DNA from: Massilia alkalitolerans DSM 17462 | GTDB taxonomy: Bacteria > Pseudomonadota > Gammaproteobacteria > Burkholderiales > Burkholderiaceae_D | Reading direction: 5' to 3' | NCBI RefSeq assembly: GCF_000427785.1 | Contig: NZ_ATYR01000004.1 | Location: forward strand, 214,072 to 278,071 | DNA length: 64,000 nt | In this document: piece by piece, positions 56,750 to 64,000 of the stretch | How positions within the stretch are numbered: the stretch's first letter is position 1 | Layout of the letters: each line of letters starts with the position of its first letter | The notes under the pieces: generated by a model | What the model was told of the DNA's origin: nothing | What the model saw: only the letters and a program-made list of their open reading frames with translations | The model's database searches: none | Program-made: the position numbers and the translations under genes

Positions 56750-59686
56750 ATGGCAGCACCAGCGAGGCCCGGCAGCGGGATCGGAACACGCATCATGGAG
56801 CGGCTGCTGTGCTGCCTGGCGCTCGGCCTGTGCCTGTCGCTGCCGGCCGAGGTGCACGCGCTCGGCACCCCGCGTTTCGTCGACGTGCAGGGCAAGGATG
56901 GCGTCCAGCTCGTGAGCAAGGGCCGCGCCGCGCCGATCGTGGTGGGCAAGGACGACTTCCCCGGCGTGCTGCGCGCGGCGCGCGACCTGCAGCGCGACAT
57001 CCAGAAGGTGACGGGCAAGACGCCCGAGTGGCAGACCGGCGCAGCGGGGAGCGACGTGATCATCGTCGGCACGCTCGGCCGCCACCCTCTCATCGATGAA
57101 CTGGCGAAGCAGGGCAGGATCGATACGCGCACGCTGGCCGGCCAGTGGGAAGGTTTTCTCATCCAGGCGGTGACGGACCCGCTGCCCGGCGTGAAGCGCG
57201 CCCTGGTCATCGCCGGCAGCGACAAGCGCGGCAGCATCTACGGCATCTACACGCTGTCGGAACAGATCGGCGTCTCGCCCTGGCACTGGTGGGCCGACGT
57301 GCCGGTGGCGCGCCATGCCGCGCTCAGCGTCCCGCTGGACACCCGCCTGATGGACAAGCCGGTGGTCCAGTACCGCGGCATCTTCCTGAACGACGAAGCG
57401 CCGGCGCTCACCAACTGGGCCAGGCAGCGCTTCGGCGGCTACAACCGCAAGTTCTACGAGCAGCTGTTCGAACTGATGCTGCGCATGCGCGCCAACTACC
57501 TGTGGCCCGCCATGTGGGGCTCGGCCTTCTACGACGACGACAAGGGCAACGGCGAGCTGGCCGACACCATGGGCATCGTGATGGGCACCTCGCACCACGA
57601 GCCGATGATGCGCGCCCACCAGGAGTGGATCCGACACGGCAGGGGCCCGTGGGACTACAGCCGCAACGCCGACACGCTGCGCGCGTTCTGGGCCCAGGGC
57701 CTGCGCAACACGCGCGACCACGAGAAGGTGATCACGATGGCGATGCGCGGCGACGGCGACGAGCCGATGTCGGAAAGCGCCAACGTCGACCTGCTGGAGC
57801 GCATCGTGCGCGACCAGCGCGCGCTCATCAAGCAGGAGCTGGGCAAGGATCCGGCCACCGTCCCGCAGCTGTGGGCGCTCTACAAGGAAGTCCAGGAATA
57901 CTACGAGAAGGGCATGCGCGTGCCGGACGACATGCTGCTGCTCTGGTGCGACGACAACTGGGGCAATATCCGCCGCCTGCCCACGCCGGAGGAACGCAAG
58001 CGCAGCGGCGGCGCCGGCGTCTACTACCACTTCGATTACGTGGGCGGCCCGCGCTCCTACAAATGGCTGAACGTGACCCAGATCGCCAAGGTCTGGGAGC
58101 AGATGAACCTGGCCAACGAGTACGGTGCGAACCGGCTCTGGATCGTCAACGTGGGCGACCTCAAGCCGATGGAAGTGCCGACCGAGTTCTTCCTCGCGTA
58201 TGCCTGGAATCCGCAAGCCTGGCCCGCCGAGAAACTGCTGGCCTACCTGGAGGCCTGGGCCGCGCGCGAGTTCGGCGTCCGGCACGCCGGCCGCATCGCC
58301 TCGATCGTCGAGCGCTACACCCGCTACAACGCGCGCCGGCGTCCGGAACAGCTGGAACCGACCACTTACAGCTTGAGCGCTTACGACGAAGCCGAGCGGG
58401 TGGTAAACGACTACAACGCCCTGGTCGAAGAGGCCCGCCAGGTCGGCCAGGCCCTGCCGAAGACGATGCAGGACGCGTACTTCCAGCTGGTCGAGTATCC
58501 GGTGCGCGCATCCGCCAATGCGCTCGACATGTGGGTGTCAAGCGGCAGGAACGCCCTGTACGCGCGCCAGGGACGCGCCACCACCAACGACCTGGCCGCC
58601 CGCGTGCAGCGCCTGTTCGACCGCGACGCCGAACTGACCCGCCAGTACCACGGCAGCAATAGCGGCAAGTGGAATCACATGATGTCGCAGAACCGCTTCG
58701 GCTACACCAACTGGGCCCAGCCCTATCGCGACGTGATGCCGGCGGTATCGAGGCTGCGCCTGCCGGAGCCGAGCACGCCGGACGGCATCCGCGCGGCCGA
58801 CCAGATGGGCGTGGTGGTGCAGGGCAGCCAGGCGGTGTGGCCGGCCTACGGCCTGCAGCACATGAGCGTGCCGGCGCTCGATGTCTTCGACAGGCAGCCG
58901 CGTTATCTTGAACTGTTCAACCGCAGCAGGGAACCCTTCGACTACGCGGTCAAGGCGAGCCATCCGTGGATCCGGCTCAGCCATGCGGCAGGGCGGGTCG
59001 ACAAGGAACAGCGAATCCTGGTGGACGTGGACTGGAACGCCGTCCCGGCCGGCAGCATGGAGGCCGAGCTGACGGTGACGGGTCCGGAAGGGGCGAGGGT
59101 GCTGGTCAAGGTGCCGGTGCACAAGCCGGCAGGCTTGAGTCCGCAGTCCGCGCAGGGGCACGTGGAGAGCCGCGGCGTGGTCGCCATCGAGGCCGAGCAC
59201 TTCAGCCGCCAGCATGCGCCGCAAGGTCGCCGGTGGCTCAGGATTCCCGGCTACGGCCATACCCTGTCGGGCATGACGACGATGCCGGCCGCCGCGCCGG
59301 CGCTGAGGGTGGAAGACGGCATGCGGCTCGAGTACGACGTGCACCTGTTCAAGGCCGGCGAACTGAAGCTGCATGCGACCCTGGGACCGACGCTCAAGTT
59401 CCAGCCGGGGAAGGGCTTCCGCTTCGCCGTGTCGATCGACGACGGTCCGCTGCAGGAAGTCAACGTGCACGCCGACGAATCCGAACAGTACTGGAACCAG
59501 CTCGTGTCCGATGGTGTGGCGAAGTTCGTCACCACCCACCGCGTGGACCGGCCGGGGCGCCACACGGTCAAGTTCTGGGCCCTGGATCCGGGACTGGTGC
59601 TGCAGCGCCTGGTGATCGATGCGGGCGGGCTGCAGCCGAGCTATCTCGGTCCGCCGGAAAGTCCTTACTATCCGGTCAAGCGGTAA
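56750..59686 (+). CDS. GH115 family xylan alpha-1,2-glucuronidase
   Basis: A 978-residue exported glycoside hydrolase. A signal segment (LLCCLALGLCLSLPAEVHA) follows the ATG at 56750, which has GGAGGAG directly upstream. GH115 markers include YRGIFLNDEAPALTNWARQR, RMRANYLWPAMWGSAFYDDD, MGTSHHEPMMRAHQEW and LWCDDNWGNIRRLPTPEER. The C-terminal Ig-like region (about 760-978) is the usual extra domain of the family. It removes methylglucuronic acid side groups from xylan, probably in the periplasm or outside. No other xylan genes are nearby in the window. Confidence 0.92.
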   Translation: MAAPARPGSGIGTRIMERLLCCLALGLCLSLPAEVHALGTPRFVDVQGKDGVQLVSKGRAAPIVVGKDDFPGVLRAARDLQRDIQKVTGKTPEWQTGAAGSDVIIVGTLGRHPLIDELAKQGRIDTRTLAGQWEGFLIQAVTDPLPGVKRALVIAGSDKRGSIYGIYTLSEQIGVSPWHWWADVPVARHAALSVPLDTRLMDKPVVQYRGIFLNDEAPALTNWARQRFGGYNRKFYEQLFELMLRMRANYLWPAMWGSAFYDDDKGNGELADTMGIVMGTSHHEPMMRAHQEWIRHGRGPWDYSRNADTLRAFWAQGLRNTRDHEKVITMAMRGDGDEPMSESANVDLLERIVRDQRALIKQELGKDPATVPQLWALYKEVQEYYEKGMRVPDDMLLLWCDDNWGNIRRLPTPEERKRSGGAGVYYHFDYVGGPRSYKWLNVTQIAKVWEQMNLANEYGANRLWIVNVGDLKPMEVPTEFFLAYAWNPQAWPAEKLLAYLEAWAAREFGVRHAGRIASIVERYTRYNARRRPEQLEPTTYSLSAYDEAERVVNDYNALVEEARQVGQALPKTMQDAYFQLVEYPVRASANALDMWVSSGRNALYARQGRATTNDLAARVQRLFDRDAELTRQYHGSNSGKWNHMMSQNRFGYTNWAQPYRDVMPAVSRLRLPEPSTPDGIRAADQMGVVVQGSQAVWPAYGLQHMSVPALDVFDRQPRYLELFNRSREPFDYAVKASHPWIRLSHAAGRVDKEQRILVDVDWNAVPAGSMEAELTVTGPEGARVLVKVPVHKPAGLSPQSAQGHVESRGVVAIEAEHFSRQHAPQGRRWLRIPGYGHTLSGMTTMPAAAPALRVEDGMRLEYDVHLFKAGELKLHATLGPTLKFQPGKGFRFAVSIDDGPLQEVNVHADESEQYWNQLVSDGVAKFVTTHRVDRPGRHTVKFWALDPGLVLQRLVIDAGGLQPSYLGPPESPYYPVKR

Positions 59687-59779
59687 CGGTCGAAGGAGGG
59701 GGCTTGCGCAGGGGAACGGAGCCATGCATGTTCGCGCGCTGCGATATAGTGATGGCAACATGACATCACGCAAGCAACC

Positions 59780-61753
59780 ATGAATCAATCCCACCCTCCT
59801 TCCGACGACACCGAACACGACGACGCCTTCCTCGAGCGCGAGCTCGACTTCGCCGAGCGCGGCATCGAACTGGTCAAGATGGAAGGCCGCGTGTTCCTGC
59901 GCTTCTCCGGCGAAGTGCGCTACGAAGGCCTGCGCGTGCCCTACCGCCTGGTGCCTTCGCGCGGCGTGCTGGCCAAGCCGAGCAAGTGGCGCAAGATGGA
60001 CATGCTGGCGCGCCGCGACCTGCTCGAGGAACGCGCCACCCCCGATGCCATCGAGGATCTGCAGACCGAAGCCGAGGCCTTCGTGCGCGACATCGCGGAG
60101 GAAGCCGACGATTTCGGCTGGGACCCGATGCTGTTCCTGCACGTGCTCGACGAGCTGGAAACTTCGGAGCCGGCCGAATTCGTGTTCCAGCGCATCTCGC
60201 AGCGCCTGACCCATGCGATCGAGCGCGAGCAGGAAGAGCGCCACGCCGCGCGCACCAAGGAAAGCATCAACCTGGCCGAGTACCCGGAATCCTTCGAGGT
60301 GGCCAGCCGCATGCAGCGCAAGTTCATCGCCCTGCTCGGGCCAACCAACTCGGGCAAGACCCACCGTGCGATGGAGGCGCTGGCCAAGGCCGCGAGCGGG
60401 GTCTACCTGGCTCCCTTGCGCCTGCTGGCGCTGGAGAACTACGAGCGCCTGCAGAACGCCCGTCCGCACGGCAAAGAGATCAAGGTCAGCCTGATCACCG
60501 GCGAAGAGCGCCGCATCGCCGAAGACGCGACCCACGTCGCCAGCACCGTCGAGATGCTGGATACGAAAACGCAGGTGGAAGTCGCGGTGATCGACGAGAT
60601 CCAGATGCTGGCCGACCGCGACCGCGGTGCAGCCTGGACCGCGGCCGTGTGCGGCGCGCCGGCATCGACCGTGTTCCTGGTCGGCGCCCCGGAAGCGCGG
60701 CGCGCGATCGAGGCGCTGGCCGAACGCCTGGAAGTGCCGCTGGAAGTCCACGTGCTGAAACGCATGGCGCCGCTGGCGATGGAGCCTTCGCCGGTGCGCA
60801 AGCTCGGCAACCTGCGGCGCGGCGACGCCGTCATCGCCTTCTCGCGGCGCGACGTCCTGATGTGGCGCGACATGATCACCGAGAAGGGACTGTCGGTCGC
60901 CACCGTGTACGGCAACCTGTCGCCCGAAGTGCGGCGCGCCCAGGCCGAGCGCTTCCGCGAAGGGCAGGCCGACATCGTGGTCGGCACCGACGCGCTGGCG
61001 ATGGGCCTGAACATGCCGATCGCGCGCATCGTGATGACCACCGCCGTCAAGTACAACGGGGTCGAGGAAGAAGAGATCTCGGCGGCGCTGGCCAAGCAGA
61101 TCGCCGGCCGGGCAGGGCGCTACGGCGTGCACGAGGAGGGTTTTGTCGCCGGCTACGACGACGACACCCACGAGGTGATGCGCGCGCTGATGAAGGAAAA
61201 GATCCCGCCGGTGGCGGCCACCGGCTTCGCGGTCGCGCCTTCGCTCGAGCAGCTGCACCGCATCTCCTCGGTGACGGGCGAGACTTCGCTGGTGAAGCTC
61301 TTGAAACGCTTCGTGCACAACATTGACGTGCCGGACGGCTTCTTCTATCCGCGCATCACCGAGGAGCAGAACGAGCGGGCCGAATGGCTCGACACGCTGC
61401 CGCTGTCCGTGGCCGAGAAGTTCATGCTGTCGCTGGTGCCGATCTCGAGCCGGGTGCCGGTATTGCAGAGCGCCTGGGAGCATTGGGCGCTGTCGCTGGC
61501 CAAGAAGAAGGTGTGCAAGCTGCAGCCGCCTATCCAGGAGCTGTATTACATGAACCTGCAGGAGGTCGAGGATACCTGCCGCATGTACTCGGCCTACGCC
61601 TGGCTGGGCTACCGGGACCCGGAACACTTCCCCAGCATCGAACTGGCGCAGCAGCTGGCGCGTGAGGCTTCGGAGCGGGTGGATGCGATGCTGCAGCAGC
61701 AGAATACGGCAGCGCGGCAGCGACAGGGCGGCAACGCACGCCGCCGCCGCTGA
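59780..61753 (+). CDS. SUV3-like RNA helicase
   Basis: A 657-residue superfamily 2 helicase of the SUV3 group. An N-terminal ~180-residue region precedes Walker A GPTNSGKT (187-194), Walker B DEIQML (272-277) and the second RecA domain with QIAGRAGRYGVHEEG. The SUV3-type C-terminal helical region follows (SLVPISSRVPVLQSAWEHWA). Mitochondrial SUV3 unwinds RNA for degradation; bacterial versions are less studied. Basic Arg-rich tail (GNARRRR). Free-standing gene. Confidence 0.88.
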   Translation: MNQSHPPSDDTEHDDAFLERELDFAERGIELVKMEGRVFLRFSGEVRYEGLRVPYRLVPSRGVLAKPSKWRKMDMLARRDLLEERATPDAIEDLQTEAEAFVRDIAEEADDFGWDPMLFLHVLDELETSEPAEFVFQRISQRLTHAIEREQEERHAARTKESINLAEYPESFEVASRMQRKFIALLGPTNSGKTHRAMEALAKAASGVYLAPLRLLALENYERLQNARPHGKEIKVSLITGEERRIAEDATHVASTVEMLDTKTQVEVAVIDEIQMLADRDRGAAWTAAVCGAPASTVFLVGAPEARRAIEALAERLEVPLEVHVLKRMAPLAMEPSPVRKLGNLRRGDAVIAFSRRDVLMWRDMITEKGLSVATVYGNLSPEVRRAQAERFREGQADIVVGTDALAMGLNMPIARIVMTTAVKYNGVEEEEISAALAKQIAGRAGRYGVHEEGFVAGYDDDTHEVMRALMKEKIPPVAATGFAVAPSLEQLHRISSVTGETSLVKLLKRFVHNIDVPDGFFYPRITEEQNERAEWLDTLPLSVAEKFMLSLVPISSRVPVLQSAWEHWALSLAKKKVCKLQPPIQELYYMNLQEVEDTCRMYSAYAWLGYRDPEHFPSIELAQQLAREASERVDAMLQQQNTAARQRQGGNARRRR

Positions 61754-61778
61754 GTTACCGCCCCTGAGTCGTCGCCGC

Positions 61779-62681
61779 TCAGAATTGATAAGCCTGGCCG
61801 TCCTCCGGCACCAGCACGCGCTGCGCGTCCATGCCGTTTGCCTTGATGTGCGCACGCAGGTCGGCACGGCTTTGCATCATGTGGTTGACCGCTTCCATGT
61901 GGCTGCCAATGATGCTTGCGCGCGGCGCGGCCTGGTAGGCGCGCGACAGGTCGTCCTTGCCCATGATGATCGAACCGTCGAAGCCCTGCAGCCGGGCGTA
62001 GCCGGTATTCAGGACGATGACGTCCGGCTGGTAAGTCCAGATGGCCTGGTCCACTTCCGGGCGCCAGATCGTGTCGCCGGCGATATACACGGTCTTGTGG
62101 CCGGGACGCTGGAACACGATGCCGGACACTTGGCCCAGTAGGGCGCCTGCGGGCGAGACCATCATCGCGTCGCTGCCGTGCTGTCCTCCCGTCCTCGTGA
62201 GGCGCACGCCCTTGAACTCGGTGGCCGCGCCAAGCACGCGCACATCGGTGAATCCATCTTTCCGGATTGCCTGTGCATCGGTTTCATTTTGCGCGAACAC
62301 GGGGATGCTCTTCGGTAGCGATTGCTTGGCCGCGTCGTCCCAATGGTCGAGGTGGGTATGCGTGACGATCACCGCATCGGCACGCATGACCTCGTCGAGC
62401 GGCAAGGGCAACTCGACCAGCGGGTTGCGCAGCTCGCTGTTGTAAGTCCCGGGAAAGCCCGGATAAGCACCTTTTTTCGCCAGCATCGGATCGACCAGGA
62501 AGCGTGTGCCAGCATACTCGATCTTGAGGGTTGCATTGCGGATCTGCTGGATGCGTACGGTCGGCGTGCCGCTTGCCGCACCGGATTGCGGATCGGTGGT
62601 ACCTGTCGGCGTGGCGCAGCCGGCGAGCAGGGCGAGGGCGGTCGCGGCGGCGATCTGTGTCAAAGGGCTGAAAAAGCGCAT
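61779..62681 (-). CDS. metallo-beta-lactamase-fold lipoprotein
   Basis: A 300-residue protein with a lipobox (LALLAGC, Cys22), so probably membrane-anchored in the periplasm. THTHLDHWDD is the metal-binding HxHxDH motif. Later residues include GGQHGSD, AGDTIW and a C-terminal GSHMEAVNHM His. It resembles L-ascorbate-6-phosphate lactonase/UlaG-like MBL hydrolases. The substrate is unknown. The ATG at 62681 fits the signal. It is divergent from the GlxA-type regulator, a common pairing of an enzyme gene and its regulator. Confidence 0.88.
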   Translation of the reverse strand: MRFFSPLTQIAAATALALLAGCATPTGTTDPQSGAASGTPTVRIQQIRNATLKIEYAGTRFLVDPMLAKKGAYPGFPGTYNSELRNPLVELPLPLDEVMRADAVIVTHTHLDHWDDAAKQSLPKSIPVFAQNETDAQAIRKDGFTDVRVLGAATEFKGVRLTRTGGQHGSDAMMVSPAGALLGQVSGIVFQRPGHKTVYIAGDTIWRPEVDQAIWTYQPDVIVLNTGYARLQGFDGSIIMGKDDLSRAYQAAPRASIIGSHMEAVNHMMQSRADLRAHIKANGMDAQRVLVPEDGQAYQF

Positions 62682-62799
62682 GGCGGTCCTGTGGTGGTGT
62701 TGTGGAAGGAAGCATCTGCTTTCCTTGGTGATCACATTCTCGCGCCATCGGCATCGAGGTAATAGTGGCCTGAAGGACGATATGCGATAAAATCGGGCC

Positions 62800-63792
62800 A
62801 TGACCACATCAACCGACCAGACACGCCGGCGCCACCGGGTTGCCGTGATCGCTTTCGACGACATGACGCCGTTCCACCTGTCCGTACCCTGCCTCGTTTT
62901 CGGTACGGTGCGCGACGATCCGGCGGCACCCGCCTTCGATGTCGCGGTCTGCGCCGTCGAACCGGGCGCCCTGCGTACCTCGGCCGGTTTCGCCATTTCC
63001 GCCGGCTGTGGCCTGGAGGCGCTGGAGGATGCCGATATCGTGTTCATGCCGGCCTGGCACGACGATTGCCGTCCTGCGCCCGGCCTGCTGCTGGAGGCAT
63101 TGCGCCGCGCCCACGCACGCGGGGCGACTGTCGTCGGCTTGTGCCTCGGGGCGTTCCCCTTGGCCGAAGCGGGTTTGCTGGACGGCCGGACCGCGACGAC
63201 GCACTGGGGTTGTGCCGACCAGATGGCGTCGGGCTATCCGAAAGTGAAGGTCAACCGGGACGTCTTGTATGTGGACGAAGGCAGCGTCCTGACCTCGGCG
63301 GGCGTGGCGGCGGGATTGGACTGCTGCCTGCATCTGCTGCGCCGCCTCGCCGGTGCCGAAGTGGCGAACCGCGTCGCCCGCAAGCTGTTGGTAGCGCCGC
63401 ACCGGCAGGGCGGCCAGGCCCAGTTCATCGAGCGTCCGCTGCCGGAATCGCACAGCGAAAGCCGTTTCGCGGAGGTCCTTGCGTGGGTGGCCCAGCATCT
63501 CGAACGGGAACACAGCATCGATACGCTTGCCGCACGCGCCGCCATGAGCCGCCGTAACTTCACCCGGCACTTTCGCCAGGCGACCGGTACCTCGTTCAAG
63601 CAGTGGCTTCTGAACCAGCGCCTGGCCTACGCCCAGCGCATGCTGGAAGGCAGCGACGTATCGATCGACGTCATCGCCCAGCAGGCTGGCTTCAACTCGG
63701 CGTTGTCGCTGCGCCAGCATTTCCGCGCCAGCCTGCAGACTTCGCCGTCGGCCTACCGCAAGCTGTATCGCAGCGAACAAGCGATGGTGTGA
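62800..63792 (+). CDS. GlxA family AraC-type transcriptional regulator
   Basis: A 330-residue regulator. The N-terminal ~190 residues are a DJ-1/PfpI-like domain (VAVIAFDDMTPFHLSVPCLV; VVGLCLGAFPLAEAGLL with the nucleophile-elbow Cys). The C-terminal AraC DNA-binding domain (about 230-325) has LAARAAMSRRNFTRHFRQAT and IAQQAGFNSALSLRQHFRAS. GlxA-type proteins control small catabolic operons. The divergent MBL-fold gene is the likely target. Confidence 0.92.
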   Translation: MTTSTDQTRRRHRVAVIAFDDMTPFHLSVPCLVFGTVRDDPAAPAFDVAVCAVEPGALRTSAGFAISAGCGLEALEDADIVFMPAWHDDCRPAPGLLLEALRRAHARGATVVGLCLGAFPLAEAGLLDGRTATTHWGCADQMASGYPKVKVNRDVLYVDEGSVLTSAGVAAGLDCCLHLLRRLAGAEVANRVARKLLVAPHRQGGQAQFIERPLPESHSESRFAEVLAWVAQHLEREHSIDTLAARAAMSRRNFTRHFRQATGTSFKQWLLNQRLAYAQRMLEGSDVSIDVIAQQAGFNSALSLRQHFRASLQTSPSAYRKLYRSEQAMV

Positions 63793-63860
63793 CAGGCAGG
63801 CCGCTGAAGCGCTCACGCGCACAGTGTAGGATGCGTCTTTTTGACAATCAGGAAACAGCA

Positions 63861-63962
63861 GTGACGATGAACCCGAAATACACCCCTGAATCCTTCAACG
63901 AATTCGGGGAGAATAGGGAAAACGGAAAAAATCGGGCGCTAAGCCCTGTTACCGATTCTTGA
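63861..63962 (+). CDS. small hypothetical ORF, possibly truncated
   Basis: A 33-residue frame with GTG start 63861 (or ATG 63867). AGGAAACAGCA upstream could be its ribosome site and TAGGAT near 63830 a -10 box. The protein is Asn/Glu-rich (NPKYTPESFNEFGENRENGK) with no family I recognise. The initiation signals look real, but the reading ends quickly before the window edge. It may be the 5' part of a broken gene. Confidence 0.3.
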   Translation: MTMNPKYTPESFNEFGENRENGKNRALSPVTDS

Positions 63963-64000
63963 AGTCCGCAGCGACCGATATTTTTCTCATCAACCTTCTT

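Noticed and set aside
56600..58285. Minus-strand open frame antisense to the first part of the GH115 gene
   Set aside because: His/Ala/Gln-rich shadow frame; the GH115 signal peptide, ribosome site and family motifs are on the plus strand.
58538..61867. Very long minus-strand open frame antisense to the GH115 and helicase genes
   Set aside because: High-GC codon bias makes long antisense frames common; the translation is His/Arg/Gln-rich without domain motifs, and both plus-strand genes are unmistakable.

Overview
The window is high-GC bacterial chromosome. Housekeeping gene content (coaD-rsmD, glmU-Lrp-glmS, ybeD-lipB-lipA), many DUF families common in Burkholderiales, and an Oar-like TonB receptor point to a betaproteobacterium, most likely Oxalobacteraceae (Massilia/Duganella-like). 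That placement is inferred from gene families and codon style; there is no rRNA gene here to confirm it, and I saw no tRNA, CRISPR array or insertion sequence.

Layout. 1-6.5 kb is core metabolism: a ferredoxin fragment, coaD, rsmD, a DUF6279 lipoprotein, then glmU and glmS (UDP-GlcNAc synthesis) flanking an Lrp/AsnC regulator. 6.5-11 kb is accessory: a HIT-HNH gene pair, a 575-bp gap, and an opine-dehydrogenase-like gene followed by a CapK/PaaK-like adenylate-forming enzyme. 11-23.2 kb is a partial type VI secretion (T6SS) locus. One arm reads leftward (tssK, vgrG, an A+T-rich effector and putative immunity gene, PAAR, and a membrane protein that may be thiolase-like); the other reads rightward (tssE-tssF-tssG). 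The sheath, ATPase and membrane-complex genes are not present here.

23.2-43.9 kb is mixed metabolism and regulation: an MmyB-like regulator, a YnfA membrane protein, a large hybrid sensor kinase, a PhoX-type phosphatase behind tandem Pho-box half-sites, ArgP/ArgO, flavin and NAD(P)H oxidoreductases, nfsB, an SRAP protein, a glutaminyl cyclase, and several small membrane proteins. 44-47 kb holds an Oar-like TonB-dependent receptor interrupted by a one-base frameshift. 47.3-54.3 kb has DUF808, an orphan BrnA-like antitoxin, HU, a LysE exporter, a FecR/DUF6600 surface protein, and ybeD-lipB-lipA. 54.4-56.5 kb is an A+T-richer insert carrying an AbiE-like toxin-antitoxin pair behind two perfect palindromes. 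56.7-64 kb has a GH115 glucuronidase, a SUV3-like RNA helicase, a metallo-beta-lactamase-fold lipoprotein and a GlxA-type regulator.

The strongest candidates for undescribed biology are: (1) a ~100-bp dispersed element, present twice, with an invariant core inside nested hairpin arms that differ in sequence but keep their complementarity; (2) the AbiE-like pair whose first protein starts with a nuclease-like domain and whose promoter carries 38-bp and 24-bp perfect palindromes; (3) the HIT-HNH and opine dehydrogenase-CapK pairs; and (4) the T6SS effector/immunity cassette.
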